Virus record (IMG/VR): IMGVR_UViG_3300027908_000003 | Coordinates: 64,001 to 93,609 of that record | Length of the DNA stretch: 29,609 nucleotides | Source of the DNA: a virus | Strand: one strand, 5' to 3' | Part shown: positions 7,793 through 14,711 of the stretch, piece by piece | How positions within the stretch are numbered: the stretch's first letter is position 1 | How the letters are laid out: the number at the start of each line of letters is the position of its first letter | Program-made: the position numbers and the translations under genes | Notes under the pieces: generated by a model | Told to the model about the DNA's origin: nothing | Database searches by the model: none | Seen by the model: only the letters and a program-made list of their open reading frames with translations

Positions 7793-8563
7793 TTAAATGA
7801 ATACACAGGTCTTGAGGGCTTCTTCCGCTATCAAACCATACTTATTGTATTCAGGGATTAAGAGTTTATTGAAAGTACAATTCTGGAAATAAATAGGAAT
7901 AGGCTGATCAAGGTTCTGATTTTCTGCTTCATTACCCCAGAAGTCCCATTCAGGACCATCATATACTCCAATGATCTTCTCTTTAGCAGTACCAGGAGTA
8001 GTTGTAGTAGGAGTAACTTTCGGCGTAGTTCCGCCCGTAAGACCAGTGCTATTAACAACAAACAATGGCTGCGCCTGATTTCCAAGCTCCCCAATGAATT
8101 TAATTTTAATAGCTTCTTCAGTTAATTTTTTAGCAGCATTGGTAGATTCAATGTTTTCCGAAGTAGCAATAGTGCTAAGTTTGACTAATTCTTCAACAAT
8201 TTTAGTACCAGTAGCTTCCCAACTAATACCAGCAGTAGTCTGTCCACCATAAGAAATAGTGAAAGTTCCACCAGTAGGTGAACCAGTCTCAGTTAAAGTC
8301 TGAACAGCATTTGCGTTTGTACCAAGGTTTTCAAAAATCTTCACCTTAGTAGGATCAGGTTCAATTGATTCATATTTGCTTACAAATTTAGTAAGAAAAG
8401 ATCCAATCGGAATGTAATACTTGCCTGCTTCATAACCAGAAGTAGCATGTTCCTTTAAAGTCTCAGCAGCAAATACCGCTGAGAGAACAAAATCTCTACC
8501 GCCAAAACCACGTAAACAAGTTTTACGCTGGATTTCTCTATTGCGAGTCTGATAGAAAGGCAT
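7793..8563 (-). CDS. Head decoration protein with inserted repeat domain
   Basis: 256 aa. The two ends together form a decoration-type protein: residues 1-86 (GFGGRDFVLSAVF..., IGSFLTKF) and 195-256 (KIIGVYDGPEWDFWGNEAE, PIPIYFQNCTFNKL). Between them, residues about 87-180 form a repeat domain of a type widespread in planctomycete and actinobacterial surface proteins: GGTFTISYGGQTTAGISW, IVEELVKLSTI, IKFIGELGNQAQPLFVV and NSTGLTGG, then a Thr/Pro linker. The protein would bind the outside of the capsid lattice and display this module. The gene lies 3 nt after the protease gene. Placement between protease and capsid is typical of decoration genes. Confidence 0.75.
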   Translation of the reverse strand: MPFYQTRNREIQRKTCLRGFGGRDFVLSAVFAAETLKEHATSGYEAGKYYIPIGSFLTKFVSKYESIEPDPTKVKIFENLGTNANAVQTLTETGSPTGGTFTISYGGQTTAGISWEATGTKIVEELVKLSTIATSENIESTNAAKKLTEEAIKIKFIGELGNQAQPLFVVNSTGLTGGTTPKVTPTTTTPGTAKEKIIGVYDGPEWDFWGNEAENQNLDQPIPIYFQNCTFNKLLIPEYNKYGLIAEEALKTCVFI

Positions 8564-8566
8564 TAT

Positions 8567-10801
8567 TTATTTCCCTTTCCCATTCTCACTAAGAGAAAGA
8601 ATTAAAGGATCTTTTGCTAATGTAGGATCTGCTGCTGCCCATTCCTCGGCCAAATCTGCGCCGGTTTTGGGTTTATCTTTAGCGTTAGGATCTTTCGGTT
8701 TAAGCTCGGGACGATCAAGCTCAGGAGTTTCAAGTTTATTTGCAAACTCGCCAAGATCAACTTTTCCATCTTTACGCGGCAAAGCTTTCATAAAGCGCTC
8801 TGCTAGCTCAGTTGCAGTCTCAGCAACTGAAACTTCATGGCCATGATCAGAAAGTTGAAGTTTAACCGCAATATCCCCATCATCGCTAAGAGCAGTTGCC
8901 TCATACTCCTTTAGTAAACCAGGGAATGCGTCAAATCCTTCTTTCTTATACTCAGCAAGTTTAGTTTCAACTCTTGCTTCCTTCTCTTTTTTCTGGGACT
9001 CAGCTAATTTAATATTTAATTTCTGAATCTCAGTATTCTGTTGTCTCTGAAGTTCCTTGGCCTCATCAGAAAGGCCAAGCAGCTCCATTTTTTCCTCAGA
9101 CATCGCAAGGAGTGTCATTTGGCCTCCTATGGGCTGGTTATTAGTCTCGGATAGTCCGAGCCTTCTAGCTGAAGCTTCTTTTAAAGGATCAGCCATATTT
9201 GTTGAAGAATTCTTTTTAAGCTCTGGAAATTCTCTATATACAGCAGCTCTCACTTTTGACTGTTCCTCTGTAGTACCATTCTGAGCAACTCTCGCAAGAG
9301 CATTTCTGGCATGAGCAATATCATGAATCGGATATCTTTTTTCAGAAGGGTAAACAAAAGCAGAACTAGGAAGTTTGTTCCTGGCTTTAATAGTGAGTAC
9401 AGCTAAATTGGTATCAGACAAATTAGTCTCATCCATTTTCAGCTTATCCAATTGTTCTTTATCTTGTTTAGGATCAATTGTGTCACTCACCCATTTCTTT
9501 GTTACATCTATCCAATTAGCAAAAGGAGCCAATTGAACCTTTTCATCTTGAACCGTATAAGGGGCTACCCAAGCATCATTATCAGGGCCAATGCCATAAT
9601 CAACCTTTATTAATGCTTTATCATTAGTCAAATCGATCAAGAAATAGCAAGGATATGAATCCATTTCAGATCCAAAGCTACTAAGAATCTGATTTATTTG
9701 CTTTTCTACATCATGATATGACGGTTCATTACCCCACTGCACATCTGCAAGAAACTCACCTATTACCTCATTTTTTTTGGGATTAACAGGTAGTGTGGTG
9801 GTTTCTTGCGCAAGTTTTGTTGGTTTAGTTATTTCCTCCGGCTGGATTTCCGCCATAAAAGGTTTCTCAGAAAGCATCATTGGAACCACAGTAGTATCTG
9901 CAAACTCAGAGCTTCCATATGATGCCATTCCTCCCATCCACGGTTTATGCGTAAGAGCTACGTGATCAAGAGCAATCGGATAAACTTTTCCAGTAGTAGT
10001 ATTTTTATAATCATACAAAAGCCCACATGATCTTGAAGGGATAGTACCTCTTTCTACTTTACCTTTAATATCTGGCTCAGTAAACCCATGACCAGCTAAA
10101 AGAACTTTCTCACCAGGCATTTTCTGTGAATCTGCAATTTTTAAGTCTTTGATAGTCCCAGTATTCTGAAAAGTTTTATTACTATGAGCCCCAATCTCTT
10201 CACCATTAATTACTGTATCAATAGGCAGAGTTACATACTCAATTGCATTGTCTTTGAAAGCATCATAAATATCTTCAAGACCAATTTCTTTACGCTGGTT
10301 CTCAGAGTGACCGGGGATAAACACTAGAGGCTGATCTAGCTTTTCTCCATTAGGGCCAGGACGAGTAGCTAACATTCCACTCCGCGCGATTGGCGCCCAA
10401 ATCAATCCATCGTCAGTTTCTTCTGCAGGCTCATCTAATTTATCTGAGTAAATCTCTAAGCTTAGATGTAAATCTTTATCAGAAAGAAGTTTATTGAAAT
10501 CTATATCTTCCTCTGAGAAACCTACACTCATTTGTTGAACCAACTTTCCCTTTGCCCAATGCTCACCAGCGGGTCCGCCCCAAAGAAGATCCTCACAATC
10601 TTTAGGGCATTGATCATGAGAAGAATGGAAATGAGCCATATCATTCACATGAGAATCATCAAGTTCTTGACCAGAAGCAATCTTTTTACCAACTTCAATA
10701 GCCCTCGGCGTTACTGAAGATACAGGAAAATTCCCAGCAGTAAAAAGTTTAACTCCCTCTTTTGCAGAGTTCTGCATTGATTTCGTAGGTTTATTCTTCA
10801 T
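8567..10801 (-). CDS. Capsid maturation protease fused to scaffold
   Basis: 744 aa multidomain protein. Residues about 28-87 carry the phage domain ending LLWGGPAGEHWAKGKL. Residues about 90-290 read as a Mu gpI-like prohead protease (SVGFSEEDIDFN, LSLEIYSD, GTIPSRSCGLLYDY, ALDHVALTHKPWMGGM); His and Ser candidates exist but I cannot assign the catalytic pair. Residues about 345-435 are a globular segment of unknown type. Residues about 483-530 match the 'YP..KRYPIHD.AHARNALARVAQNGT' module common in actinophage proteases (DUF6582-like). Residues 565-690 are a Glu/Lys-rich coiled coil, the expected scaffold. It would assemble the procapsid and then cut capsid proteins. Confidence 0.82.
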   Translation of the reverse strand: MKNKPTKSMQNSAKEGVKLFTAGNFPVSSVTPRAIEVGKKIASGQELDDSHVNDMAHFHSSHDQCPKDCEDLLWGGPAGEHWAKGKLVQQMSVGFSEEDIDFNKLLSDKDLHLSLEIYSDKLDEPAEETDDGLIWAPIARSGMLATRPGPNGEKLDQPLVFIPGHSENQRKEIGLEDIYDAFKDNAIEYVTLPIDTVINGEEIGAHSNKTFQNTGTIKDLKIADSQKMPGEKVLLAGHGFTEPDIKGKVERGTIPSRSCGLLYDYKNTTTGKVYPIALDHVALTHKPWMGGMASYGSSEFADTTVVPMMLSEKPFMAEIQPEEITKPTKLAQETTTLPVNPKKNEVIGEFLADVQWGNEPSYHDVEKQINQILSSFGSEMDSYPCYFLIDLTNDKALIKVDYGIGPDNDAWVAPYTVQDEKVQLAPFANWIDVTKKWVSDTIDPKQDKEQLDKLKMDETNLSDTNLAVLTIKARNKLPSSAFVYPSEKRYPIHDIAHARNALARVAQNGTTEEQSKVRAAVYREFPELKKNSSTNMADPLKEASARRLGLSETNNQPIGGQMTLLAMSEEKMELLGLSDEAKELQRQQNTEIQKLNIKLAESQKKEKEARVETKLAEYKKEGFDAFPGLLKEYEATALSDDGDIAVKLQLSDHGHEVSVAETATELAERFMKALPRKDGKVDLGEFANKLETPELDRPELKPKDPNAKDKPKTGADLAEEWAAADPTLAKDPLILSLSENGKGK

Positions 10802-11328
10802 AATAAGTTTTCAAGTTCACTTGAAGGAAAAGGTGGTTGATCTAAACCAATTAAAACTCGATATGGATCACATTGTTTACCTAAATCTTCCATGATTAAA
10901 CATACCTCATCTGGAACTGCCATAATTCCCATATCTAACTCAGACAAGTTACTTCCATGCCAAGGCGGATTTGCAGCCCCTTTATCTCCATATGCAATTG
11001 CAACTCCCGGTGCTCCAGCATCAGGTACTTTAGAATGACCTTTCTTTCCTCTCCAATAACTAGTTTGACGCAAAGTGTCCTTTAAGACGCCACAAAGACC
11101 TTTCGTTTTCTCTGGGCCAAATCTCTTTAAATTATCTTTATAGCAATCACGCCAAGGAGTAGGAGACTTTGCGTAATGTCTAAGTAAGAATCTTAAATAA
11201 CCCATTGATCTTGGATTTGCAGTCACTTTTTGATAATTGTCTAAAAGAAGATCTAATCTTTTATCAATTTCCTCCATAAGAAGTTCTTCACTTCTCTTCT
11301 CAGAAGCTAATGCAATATCTGTAATCAA
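10798..11328 (-). CDS. Phage protein with WRDCYKDN...FGPEKT...WRG motif
   Basis: 176 aa. Residues about 40-95 contain SMGYLRFLLRHYAKSPTPWR followed by a Cys and the run DNLKRFGPEKTKGLC, then LKDTLRQTSYWRG. This pattern resembles a helical module in actinophage capsid and portal-associated proteins, where a conserved Cys pair and Arg/Lys-rich helices recur. The ATG overlaps both neighbours (4-nt overlaps), so it is coupled to the zinc-knuckle gene and the protease. Function unknown; a link to the portal or early capsid assembly is inferred. Confidence 0.6.
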   Translation of the reverse strand: MITDIALASEKRSEELLMEEIDKRLDLLLDNYQKVTANPRSMGYLRFLLRHYAKSPTPWRDCYKDNLKRFGPEKTKGLCGVLKDTLRQTSYWRGKKGHSKVPDAGAPGVAIAYGDKGAANPPWHGSNLSELDMGIMAVPDEVCLIMEDLGKQCDPYRVLIGLDQPPFPSSELENLL

Positions 11329-11552
11329 AATGATTCCCCGATTAGCCGCATCTCAGCATCATCTAAATGCGGAGAGAAGATATGGCTACAGTATCCGCAC
11401 CTAAGAACTGGATTTAGCTGAGTCTCGAACTCGCGCGGAAGATCAAAACGCTTATAGCTCAGCAAATCGTGCAAGTGTTTATCGTGCGGACAGCGCAGTT
11501 GTCCCGCTTCAAACAGGCGACGCTTAGCACTCCTCTCAGGCTTAGTGCTCAT
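11325..11552 (-). CDS. Zinc-knuckle protein at the head of the virion operon
   Basis: 75 aa. Two Cys/His pairs are visible: C-P-H-D-K-H near residue 21 and C-G-Y-C-S-H-I-F near residue 53, consistent with one zinc site. It is the first gene of the virion operon and precedes the 176-aa gene with a 4-nt overlap. No portal or terminase gene lies upstream in the window. No family assigned. Confidence 0.55.
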   Translation of the reverse strand: MSTKPERSAKRRLFEAGQLRCPHDKHLHDLLSYKRFDLPREFETQLNPVLRCGYCSHIFSPHLDDAEMRLIGESF

Positions 11553-11656
11553 TTACGGGATAAATTATCCTTTACCCGCGCAATTTCCCCCAGTGTCCCT
11601 AAGTACAGAATTTTCAAAAAGAAAATAATCTATAGGTAGTCAGTAAAACTTAAATA

Positions 11657-11685
11657 TTGACCAAGCTAGAGATATCTGCTAATAT
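11657..11685 (+). promoter_or_regulatory. Promoter for leader RNA and wall hydrolase
   Basis: TTGACC (11657-11662), 17-nt spacer, TAATAT (11680-11685). It is followed at once by GTATGTACATAC (11686-11697), a perfect 12-bp palindrome over the expected start site, which looks like an operator. Confidence 0.65.
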
Positions 11686-11691
11686 GTATGT

Positions 11692-11754
11692 ACATACAGA
11701 GCAGACGGGTCAGCTCTAAGGGAAATAGTCTCCTCAAAAAGGGGACTATTTTTG
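11692..11754 (+). ncRNA. Short terminated leader RNA (attenuator candidate)
   Basis: From the expected start near 11692 the transcript has a first hairpin, AGAGC (11698-11702) with GCTCT (11713-11717), and then an intrinsic terminator at 11724-11754. A transcript of about 60 nt therefore seems to end before the wall hydrolase gene. It may be an independent small RNA or a leader whose read-through controls the hydrolase. I do not recognise a known riboswitch class. Confidence 0.45.
11724..11754 (+). terminator. Intrinsic terminator in the leader
   Basis: AATAGTCTCC (11724-11733) pairs with GGGGACTATT (11741-11750), 10 bp including one T-G pair, 7-nt loop, followed by TTT from 11751 and preceded by A residues. 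Good intrinsic terminator on the plus strand. Confidence 0.8.
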
Positions 11755-11758
11755 TTAG

Positions 11759-11779
11759 TACTGTGACAACCGCACAGTA
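11759..11779 (+). promoter_or_regulatory. Dyad before the wall hydrolase (operator or antiterminator)
   Basis: TACTGTG (11759-11765) and CACAGTA (11773-11779) form a perfect 7-bp inverted repeat with a 7-nt gap. It lies between the terminator and the AGGAGG ribosome site at 11790-11795. Either a protein-binding site or an RNA hairpin is possible. Confidence 0.5.
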
Positions 11780-11824
11780 TAACCTAAATAGGAGGATACT
11801 TGTATAGGACTGCTGCTTGTCAGC

Positions 11825-12229
11825 TTGACGCTAACAGCGTTTAATATATCCAATACTGTAAAACACAAACATCATGTAAAACATCATCCAGGCTGTAGCA
11901 CTTCAACCTGCGACGCACGTATAAATAAAGTCTGGGCAGAAAATCATCGCCCAAAAGAAGTAAATAATATAACTACACTAGATTTATGTGTAGCAAATCG
12001 CGAGAATGGTGAACCAGGAAGCACTTCTTACGATACTATAAACTGGTTCGCAGTAAATGAATATTATGGAGCATACTCATTTCTACATTCAACTTGGGCA
12101 GCAGCAGGCGGCGAAAAATATTCTTTCAATGCCAATGAAGCTACTCCAAATCAACAGAGTATTGTATTCAATCATTGGTCAGCAGTAGATCCGGGCGCAT
12201 GGCCGAATACATTACCTGCTTGCGAGTAA
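11825..12229 (+). CDS. Rpf/lysozyme-like wall hydrolase, exported
   Basis: Reading from the TTG at 11825 gives 134 aa. Residues about 54-134 look like a resuscitation-promoting-factor or lysozyme fold: C-V-A-N-R-E60-N-G (catalytic Glu candidate), YYGAYSFLHSTWAAAGG, and a final C near the end pairing with C55. It should cut peptidoglycan glycan strands, either for release or for entry. The open frame extends upstream of the TTG through a hydrophobic LLLVSLTLTAF stretch that would make a short export signal, back to a stop at 11789. A perfect AGGAGG (11790-11795) sits 8 nt before an ATA codon at 11804, so the true start may be non-standard. A terminator follows. Confidence 0.7.
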   Translation: MTLTAFNISNTVKHKHHVKHHPGCSTSTCDARINKVWAENHRPKEVNNITTLDLCVANRENGEPGSTSYDTINWFAVNEYYGAYSFLHSTWAAAGGEKYSFNANEATPNQQSIVFNHWSAVDPGAWPNTLPACE

Positions 12230-12236
12230 TCTAAAT

Positions 12237-12273
12237 ACTTTGTGAATAGCCAAGGAAGGCTACACAAAGTTTT
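12237..12273 (+). terminator. Terminator after the wall hydrolase
   Basis: ACTTTGTG (12237-12244) pairs with CACAAAGT (12263-12270), and TAGCC (12247-12251) with GGCTA (12258-12262), with a 2-nt bulge. TTT follows. It lies between convergent genes and may work in both directions. Confidence 0.8.
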
Positions 12274-12281
12274 ACATCTTA

Positions 12282-12365
12282 TTAAGGTTTATCTGCCATC
12301 TTACACAGGGCAAATACAAAAAATACTATTATAATCCATATAGTTACAGCAATGTGAATTATCAT
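12282..12365 (-). CDS. 27-aa single-span membrane peptide
   Basis: Begins MIIHIAVTIWIIIVFFVFAL and ends CKMADKP, so nearly the whole peptide is one membrane span. The ATG overlaps the stop of the LuxR-type gene as ATGA, which argues for real coupled translation. It lies next to the convergent wall hydrolase gene; a holin-like or signal role is possible, but nothing beyond membrane location can be supported. Confidence 0.55.
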   Translation of the reverse strand: MIIHIAVTIWIIIVFFVFALCKMADKP

Positions 12366-12601
12366 AAGCTTTTATTTGGAATAAAACAAACTCCGTCGTG
12401 ATCTAAACCTAATTCCTCTCTAGCTATCGCTACGCATAAGCATTGAAGGGTTGTTTTTACTTCCAATCTTTCTCTAGCTTCCCCAATAGTCGATTTCACC
12501 GTACTCTTTACTACATAGCACTCCTTTGCTATTTCTTCTTGAGTCATACCTCTAGCGCTTTTTGCTAGGAACTCTAGCTGACGTTGTGTTAACTGTTTCA
12601 T
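12362..12601 (-). CDS. LuxR/GerE-type HTH regulator
   Basis: 79 aa, a stand-alone DNA-binding domain. LTQRQLEFLAKSARGMTQEEI and AKECYVVKSTVKSTIGEARERL (about 4-46) match the GerE helix-turn-helix, with the second helix as recognition helix. There is no receiver domain. Acts as a dimeric transcription factor. It starts 1 nt after the preceding stop. The dyads at 11686 and 11759 nearby are possible targets, but this is only proximity. Confidence 0.8.
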   Translation of the reverse strand: MKQLTQRQLEFLAKSARGMTQEEIAKECYVVKSTVKSTIGEARERLEVKTTLQCLCVAIAREELGLDHDGVCFIPNKSL

Positions 12602-12835
12602 TTACCGGGAAGAAGTATTAATATCACTTTGCGCGCGATCCGTGCCGAAAGTTTCTAAATTGACAAATTCTATTCCGACTATATTCTTCCACTTCATAAA
12701 TCGTACACTACTTTTACTATTAGCAAATATCACTATATCAGCTTTAGCATACTTGTCTGCTAACTCTATGCCATAAGATTTTAAATCATCGACTTCTTTT
12801 GCGCCTTCAATAACTAATACTTGTTCTACATTCAT
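12602..12835 (-). CDS. Hypothetical protein next to the SLOG gene
   Basis: 77 aa. Alternating hydrophobic strands and helices (VEQVLVIEG, ADIVIFANSKSSVRF, IVGIEFVNLETFG) suggest a small alpha/beta fold. The ATG overlaps the SLOG gene stop by 4 nt. Its C-terminus is shaped by a GC-rich motif copy at 12628-12651. No family recognised. Confidence 0.5.
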   Translation of the reverse strand: MNVEQVLVIEGAKEVDDLKSYGIELADKYAKADIVIFANSKSSVRFMKWKNIVGIEFVNLETFGTDRAQSDINTSSR

Positions 12836-13182
12836 TTCTCACCATAAACTATTGTTTCTATTCCGCGTTTTCTCGCCTCGCGGATAGTATGCCAAGTTCC
12901 CTTAGACTCACCAATAGGAAATGCATATACAATATCAGGATTTTGATCCAGCATTTCTATATTTCTAACATAGCCTGCTCGTTTTCCTAACTCATCCCAC
13001 TTAGCAGGAAACTTCTTTACTATTATTCCTGGCTTGCTTTCTGCTATTTCGCCAGCAATTGTATCTGCTCCTCTAGCGCAGCCTTGAATAACAATTGATT
13101 CAGGAGGTAAATTAGCTATTATATTGAAAATTGGTGGAATTGCCGTCCAATATCTACTTCCACATATGAGTATCTTAGTCAT
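12832..13182 (-). CDS. SLOG-domain nucleotide-binding protein (DUF2493/YspA-like)
   Basis: 116 aa, one complete domain. It starts KILICGSRYW, then VIQGCARGADTIAGEIAE (the SLOG ligand loop G-x-A-R-G-A-D), KKFPAKWDELGKRAGYVRNIEML, and DIVYAFPIGESKGT. This is the DUF2493 branch of the SLOG superfamily, related to DprA/LOG and thought to bind nucleotides or their derivatives. No DprA HTH or enzyme partner is fused. It is one of an ATGA-linked row of four genes. With MazG and an HD hydrolase encoded in the same arm, a role in nucleotide signalling or repair is inferred. Confidence 0.85.
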   Translation of the reverse strand: MTKILICGSRYWTAIPPIFNIIANLPPESIVIQGCARGADTIAGEIAESKPGIIVKKFPAKWDELGKRAGYVRNIEMLDQNPDIVYAFPIGESKGTWHTIREARKRGIETIVYGEK

Positions 13183-13592
13183 CTGTTATAATTCATTTCA
13201 CATTTATTTATTCTGAACCCAATGTCCATACCTTTACTATCTGATCTTACTCCTGCTAAATTACATCCGGCGCAAATCGCCGCCTGAAGTCCATTCTCTT
13301 TGTTCTGCTGAATTAATGCTAATAAGAACACCTGATCAGTTAAAGTAGCAAGTTGTTCTGAATTCCACTTAGCTGTAGACAGTCTAACTGTATCGCCATA
13401 TATCGGTTCCTTAGTATAAATACCAGAAGAAATATGCCAGTCATTAGCCACAATTAAATCTTCCCACGGCGGACGCGGCGCAAAAGGAATCTCGTCTAAT
13501 AGTATAATCTCCCCTACTCTAGTAACAGTAATAGGTGATCTACTCAGTAATACTCTTATACTAGTATCTGGTAAAAGATCTATATTAAGCAA
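13179..13592 (-). CDS. Hypothetical protein, TTG start
   Basis: 137 aa. In-frame stops leave TTG at 13592 as the natural start; it overlaps the upstream gene by 8 nt and the SLOG gene by 4 nt. Visible parts: VLLSRSPITVTRVGEIILLDEIPF, WEDLIVANDWHISSGIY, and a Cys pair CAGC near residue 110. No family recognised. Confidence 0.5.
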   Translation of the reverse strand: MLNIDLLPDTSIRVLLSRSPITVTRVGEIILLDEIPFAPRPPWEDLIVANDWHISSGIYTKEPIYGDTVRLSTAKWNSEQLATLTDQVFLLALIQQNKENGLQAAICAGCNLAGVRSDSKGMDIGFRINKCEMNYNR

Positions 13593-13797
13593 GTCTCATT
13601 CCCCGCGATGCTATCCCCGTCAAATCAAAATCCCTACTATTATCTACAAATTGACTTGATAAATTTGTTTTTAAAGGCGATCTGGTGTTTTTTGCTTCTC
13701 TGCTCTTGTCATCTTGGCTAATTGGTTCTGCTGGTCCCTCATCTACTGTATACTCTACATATTCTTTGTTTACGACTTTCGCAAACTTATGCAGCAT
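13585..13797 (-). CDS. Hypothetical small protein
   Basis: 70 aa, charged and probably disordered (VDEGPAEPISQDDKSREAKNT). A good AAGGAG site precedes ATG by about 9 nt. First gene of the 12282-13797 row. No family recognised. Confidence 0.5.
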   Translation of the reverse strand: MLHKFAKVVNKEYVEYTVDEGPAEPISQDDKSREAKNTRSPLKTNLSSQFVDNSRDFDLTGIASRGMRLA

Positions 13798-13850
13798 CTG
13801 TGTCTTCTCCTTAGCCGGGGGAAATTATCGCGCAAGTTCCTGCAGATATT

Positions 13851-14162
13851 CTAGTACCACATTCCTCTAAAATACTTCTTTAGAAGCTTAAACATTTCAT
13901 TATATTCTTTCTCAGTGGTCTTATTACCGTTATATGAGTAATTAAAAGTTAGTTTTCTTAGTCTAACAATATCATCCTTTGACTCATCGTCAAAATGAAT
14001 TCTTCTTAACCCCTCTGAAACAATAAAGGCTATATGACGATCTAAAGAAAAACAATCTTCTTCTCCAAAACCATCTTTAGCTCTTTCAAACCAATTTTGC
14101 AGTTTCCAATGTATGCCACGATTAGAAAGCTCTTTATTTATATAATACTTTATATTTTTCAT
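13851..14162 (-). CDS. Hypothetical protein next to tRNA-Gln
   Basis: 103 aa, helical, with RAKDGFGEEDCFSLDRHIAFIVSEGLRRI and a Lys/Tyr-rich end (EYNEMFKLLKKYFRGMWY). The ATG is 2 nt after the 3' end of tRNA-Gln, so it is probably on the same transcript. No family recognised. Confidence 0.55.
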   Translation of the reverse strand: MKNIKYYINKELSNRGIHWKLQNWFERAKDGFGEEDCFSLDRHIAFIVSEGLRRIHFDDESKDDIVRLRKLTFNYSYNGNKTTEKEYNEMFKLLKKYFRGMWY

Positions 14163-14164
14163 AA

Positions 14165-14235
14165 CTGGAGAATCTGGACTCGAACCAGAATATCAAAGAC
14201 CAAAACTTTGCAGGCTGCCTTTACCTCATTCTCCA
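14165..14235 (-). tRNA. tRNA-Gln(UUG)
   Basis: Read on the minus strand: acceptor TGGAGAA pairs with TTCTCCA (7 bp, discriminator G); T8-G9; D-stem AGG/CCT (3 bp) with GG in the loop; anticodon stem CAAAG/CTTTG with loop TTTTGGT, giving anticodon TTG; T-stem TCTGG/CCAGA with loop TTCGAGT. 71 nt, no encoded CCA (TT follows). It decodes CAA. It lies within the minus-strand row between the AT-hook gene and the 103-aa gene. Confidence 0.85.
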
Positions 14236-14263
14236 ACTCCAACGGGTGGCACGAGAAGGAATA

Positions 14264-14518
14264 CTACACCACCAGCGAAAGTCCTCCTCCTGCTGACTTC
14301 TGCGCGGCTTCCCGTGCCGCGATTTCTGCATTCGTGGGCCGACCACGCTTCTTCCCCACTTTGGATTTTTTAGAGTGCGTGTATTTCCGTTTCGGGGCAG
14401 ACACGGCCGATGAGTCAACTGAAGAATCCAATAGCCCCAATAAATCTCTGAGCGTTACCAGCTCTGCCTCTGCTCGCCCGATCTCGGCCCTGACTGGCGG
14501 CTGCAATCTCATCTTCAA
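14264..14518 (-). CDS. AT-hook-like DNA-binding protein, apparent frameshift at its start
   Basis: 84 aa in the main frame: EIGRAEAELVTLRDLLGLLDS (coiled coil) and a basic end SKKSKVGKKRGRPTNAEIAARE with the AT-hook core KRGRP. But the best start lies elsewhere: ATG at 14528 has a strong AGGAG (14535-14539) 6 nt away and reads MSQFEDEIAAA in another frame before meeting a stop. Related proteins usually begin in that way and then continue into the coiled coil. So the gene looks broken by a 1-nt indel near 14495-14515, or uses a +1 frameshift. The protein is likely a nucleoid-like or regulatory DNA binder. Confidence 0.6.
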   Translation of the reverse strand: MKMRLQPPVRAEIGRAEAELVTLRDLLGLLDSSVDSSAVSAPKRKYTHSKKSKVGKKRGRPTNAEIAAREAAQKSAGGGLSLVV

Positions 14519-14537
14519 ACTGACTCATATATTTCTC

Positions 14538-14711
14538 CTAAAACATATTTGCATTTATAGTAGTACTTCTAGTGTGATCTTTTTCTGCGAATTCTTCCAA
14601 AGCAATACGAATCACATTTGAAAGTTTAAGCTCATTGTTTATTGCATAATCTTCAAGTTCTTGCTTTAGAGTCTTCTCCAATCTGATATGGATAGTATCA
14701 TCCTTAGCCAT
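14538..14711 (-). CDS. Ribbon-helix-helix (Arc/MetJ-type) protein
   Basis: 57 aa: DTIHIRLEKTLKQELEDYA (strand and first helix), NNELKLSNVIRIALEEFAEK (second helix). This is a complete RHH domain, which dimerises and binds DNA through the strand. The ATG overlaps the MazG stop as TAATG. Its 3' end overlaps the ribosome site of the AT-hook gene, so all three are coupled. No toxin partner of a known type is adjacent. Confidence 0.75.
   Translation of the reverse strand: MAKDDTIHIRLEKTLKQELEDYAINNELKLSNVIRIALEEFAEKDHTRSTTINANMF

Noticed and set aside
14165-14235. tRNA-Gln as an attachment site
   Set aside because: No integrase and no second copy of the tRNA end were seen in the window.
14097-14621. 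174-aa plus-strand frame
   Set aside because: Lies antisense to tRNA-Gln, the AT-hook gene and the RHH gene, and has unlikely Ser/Phe-rich content.
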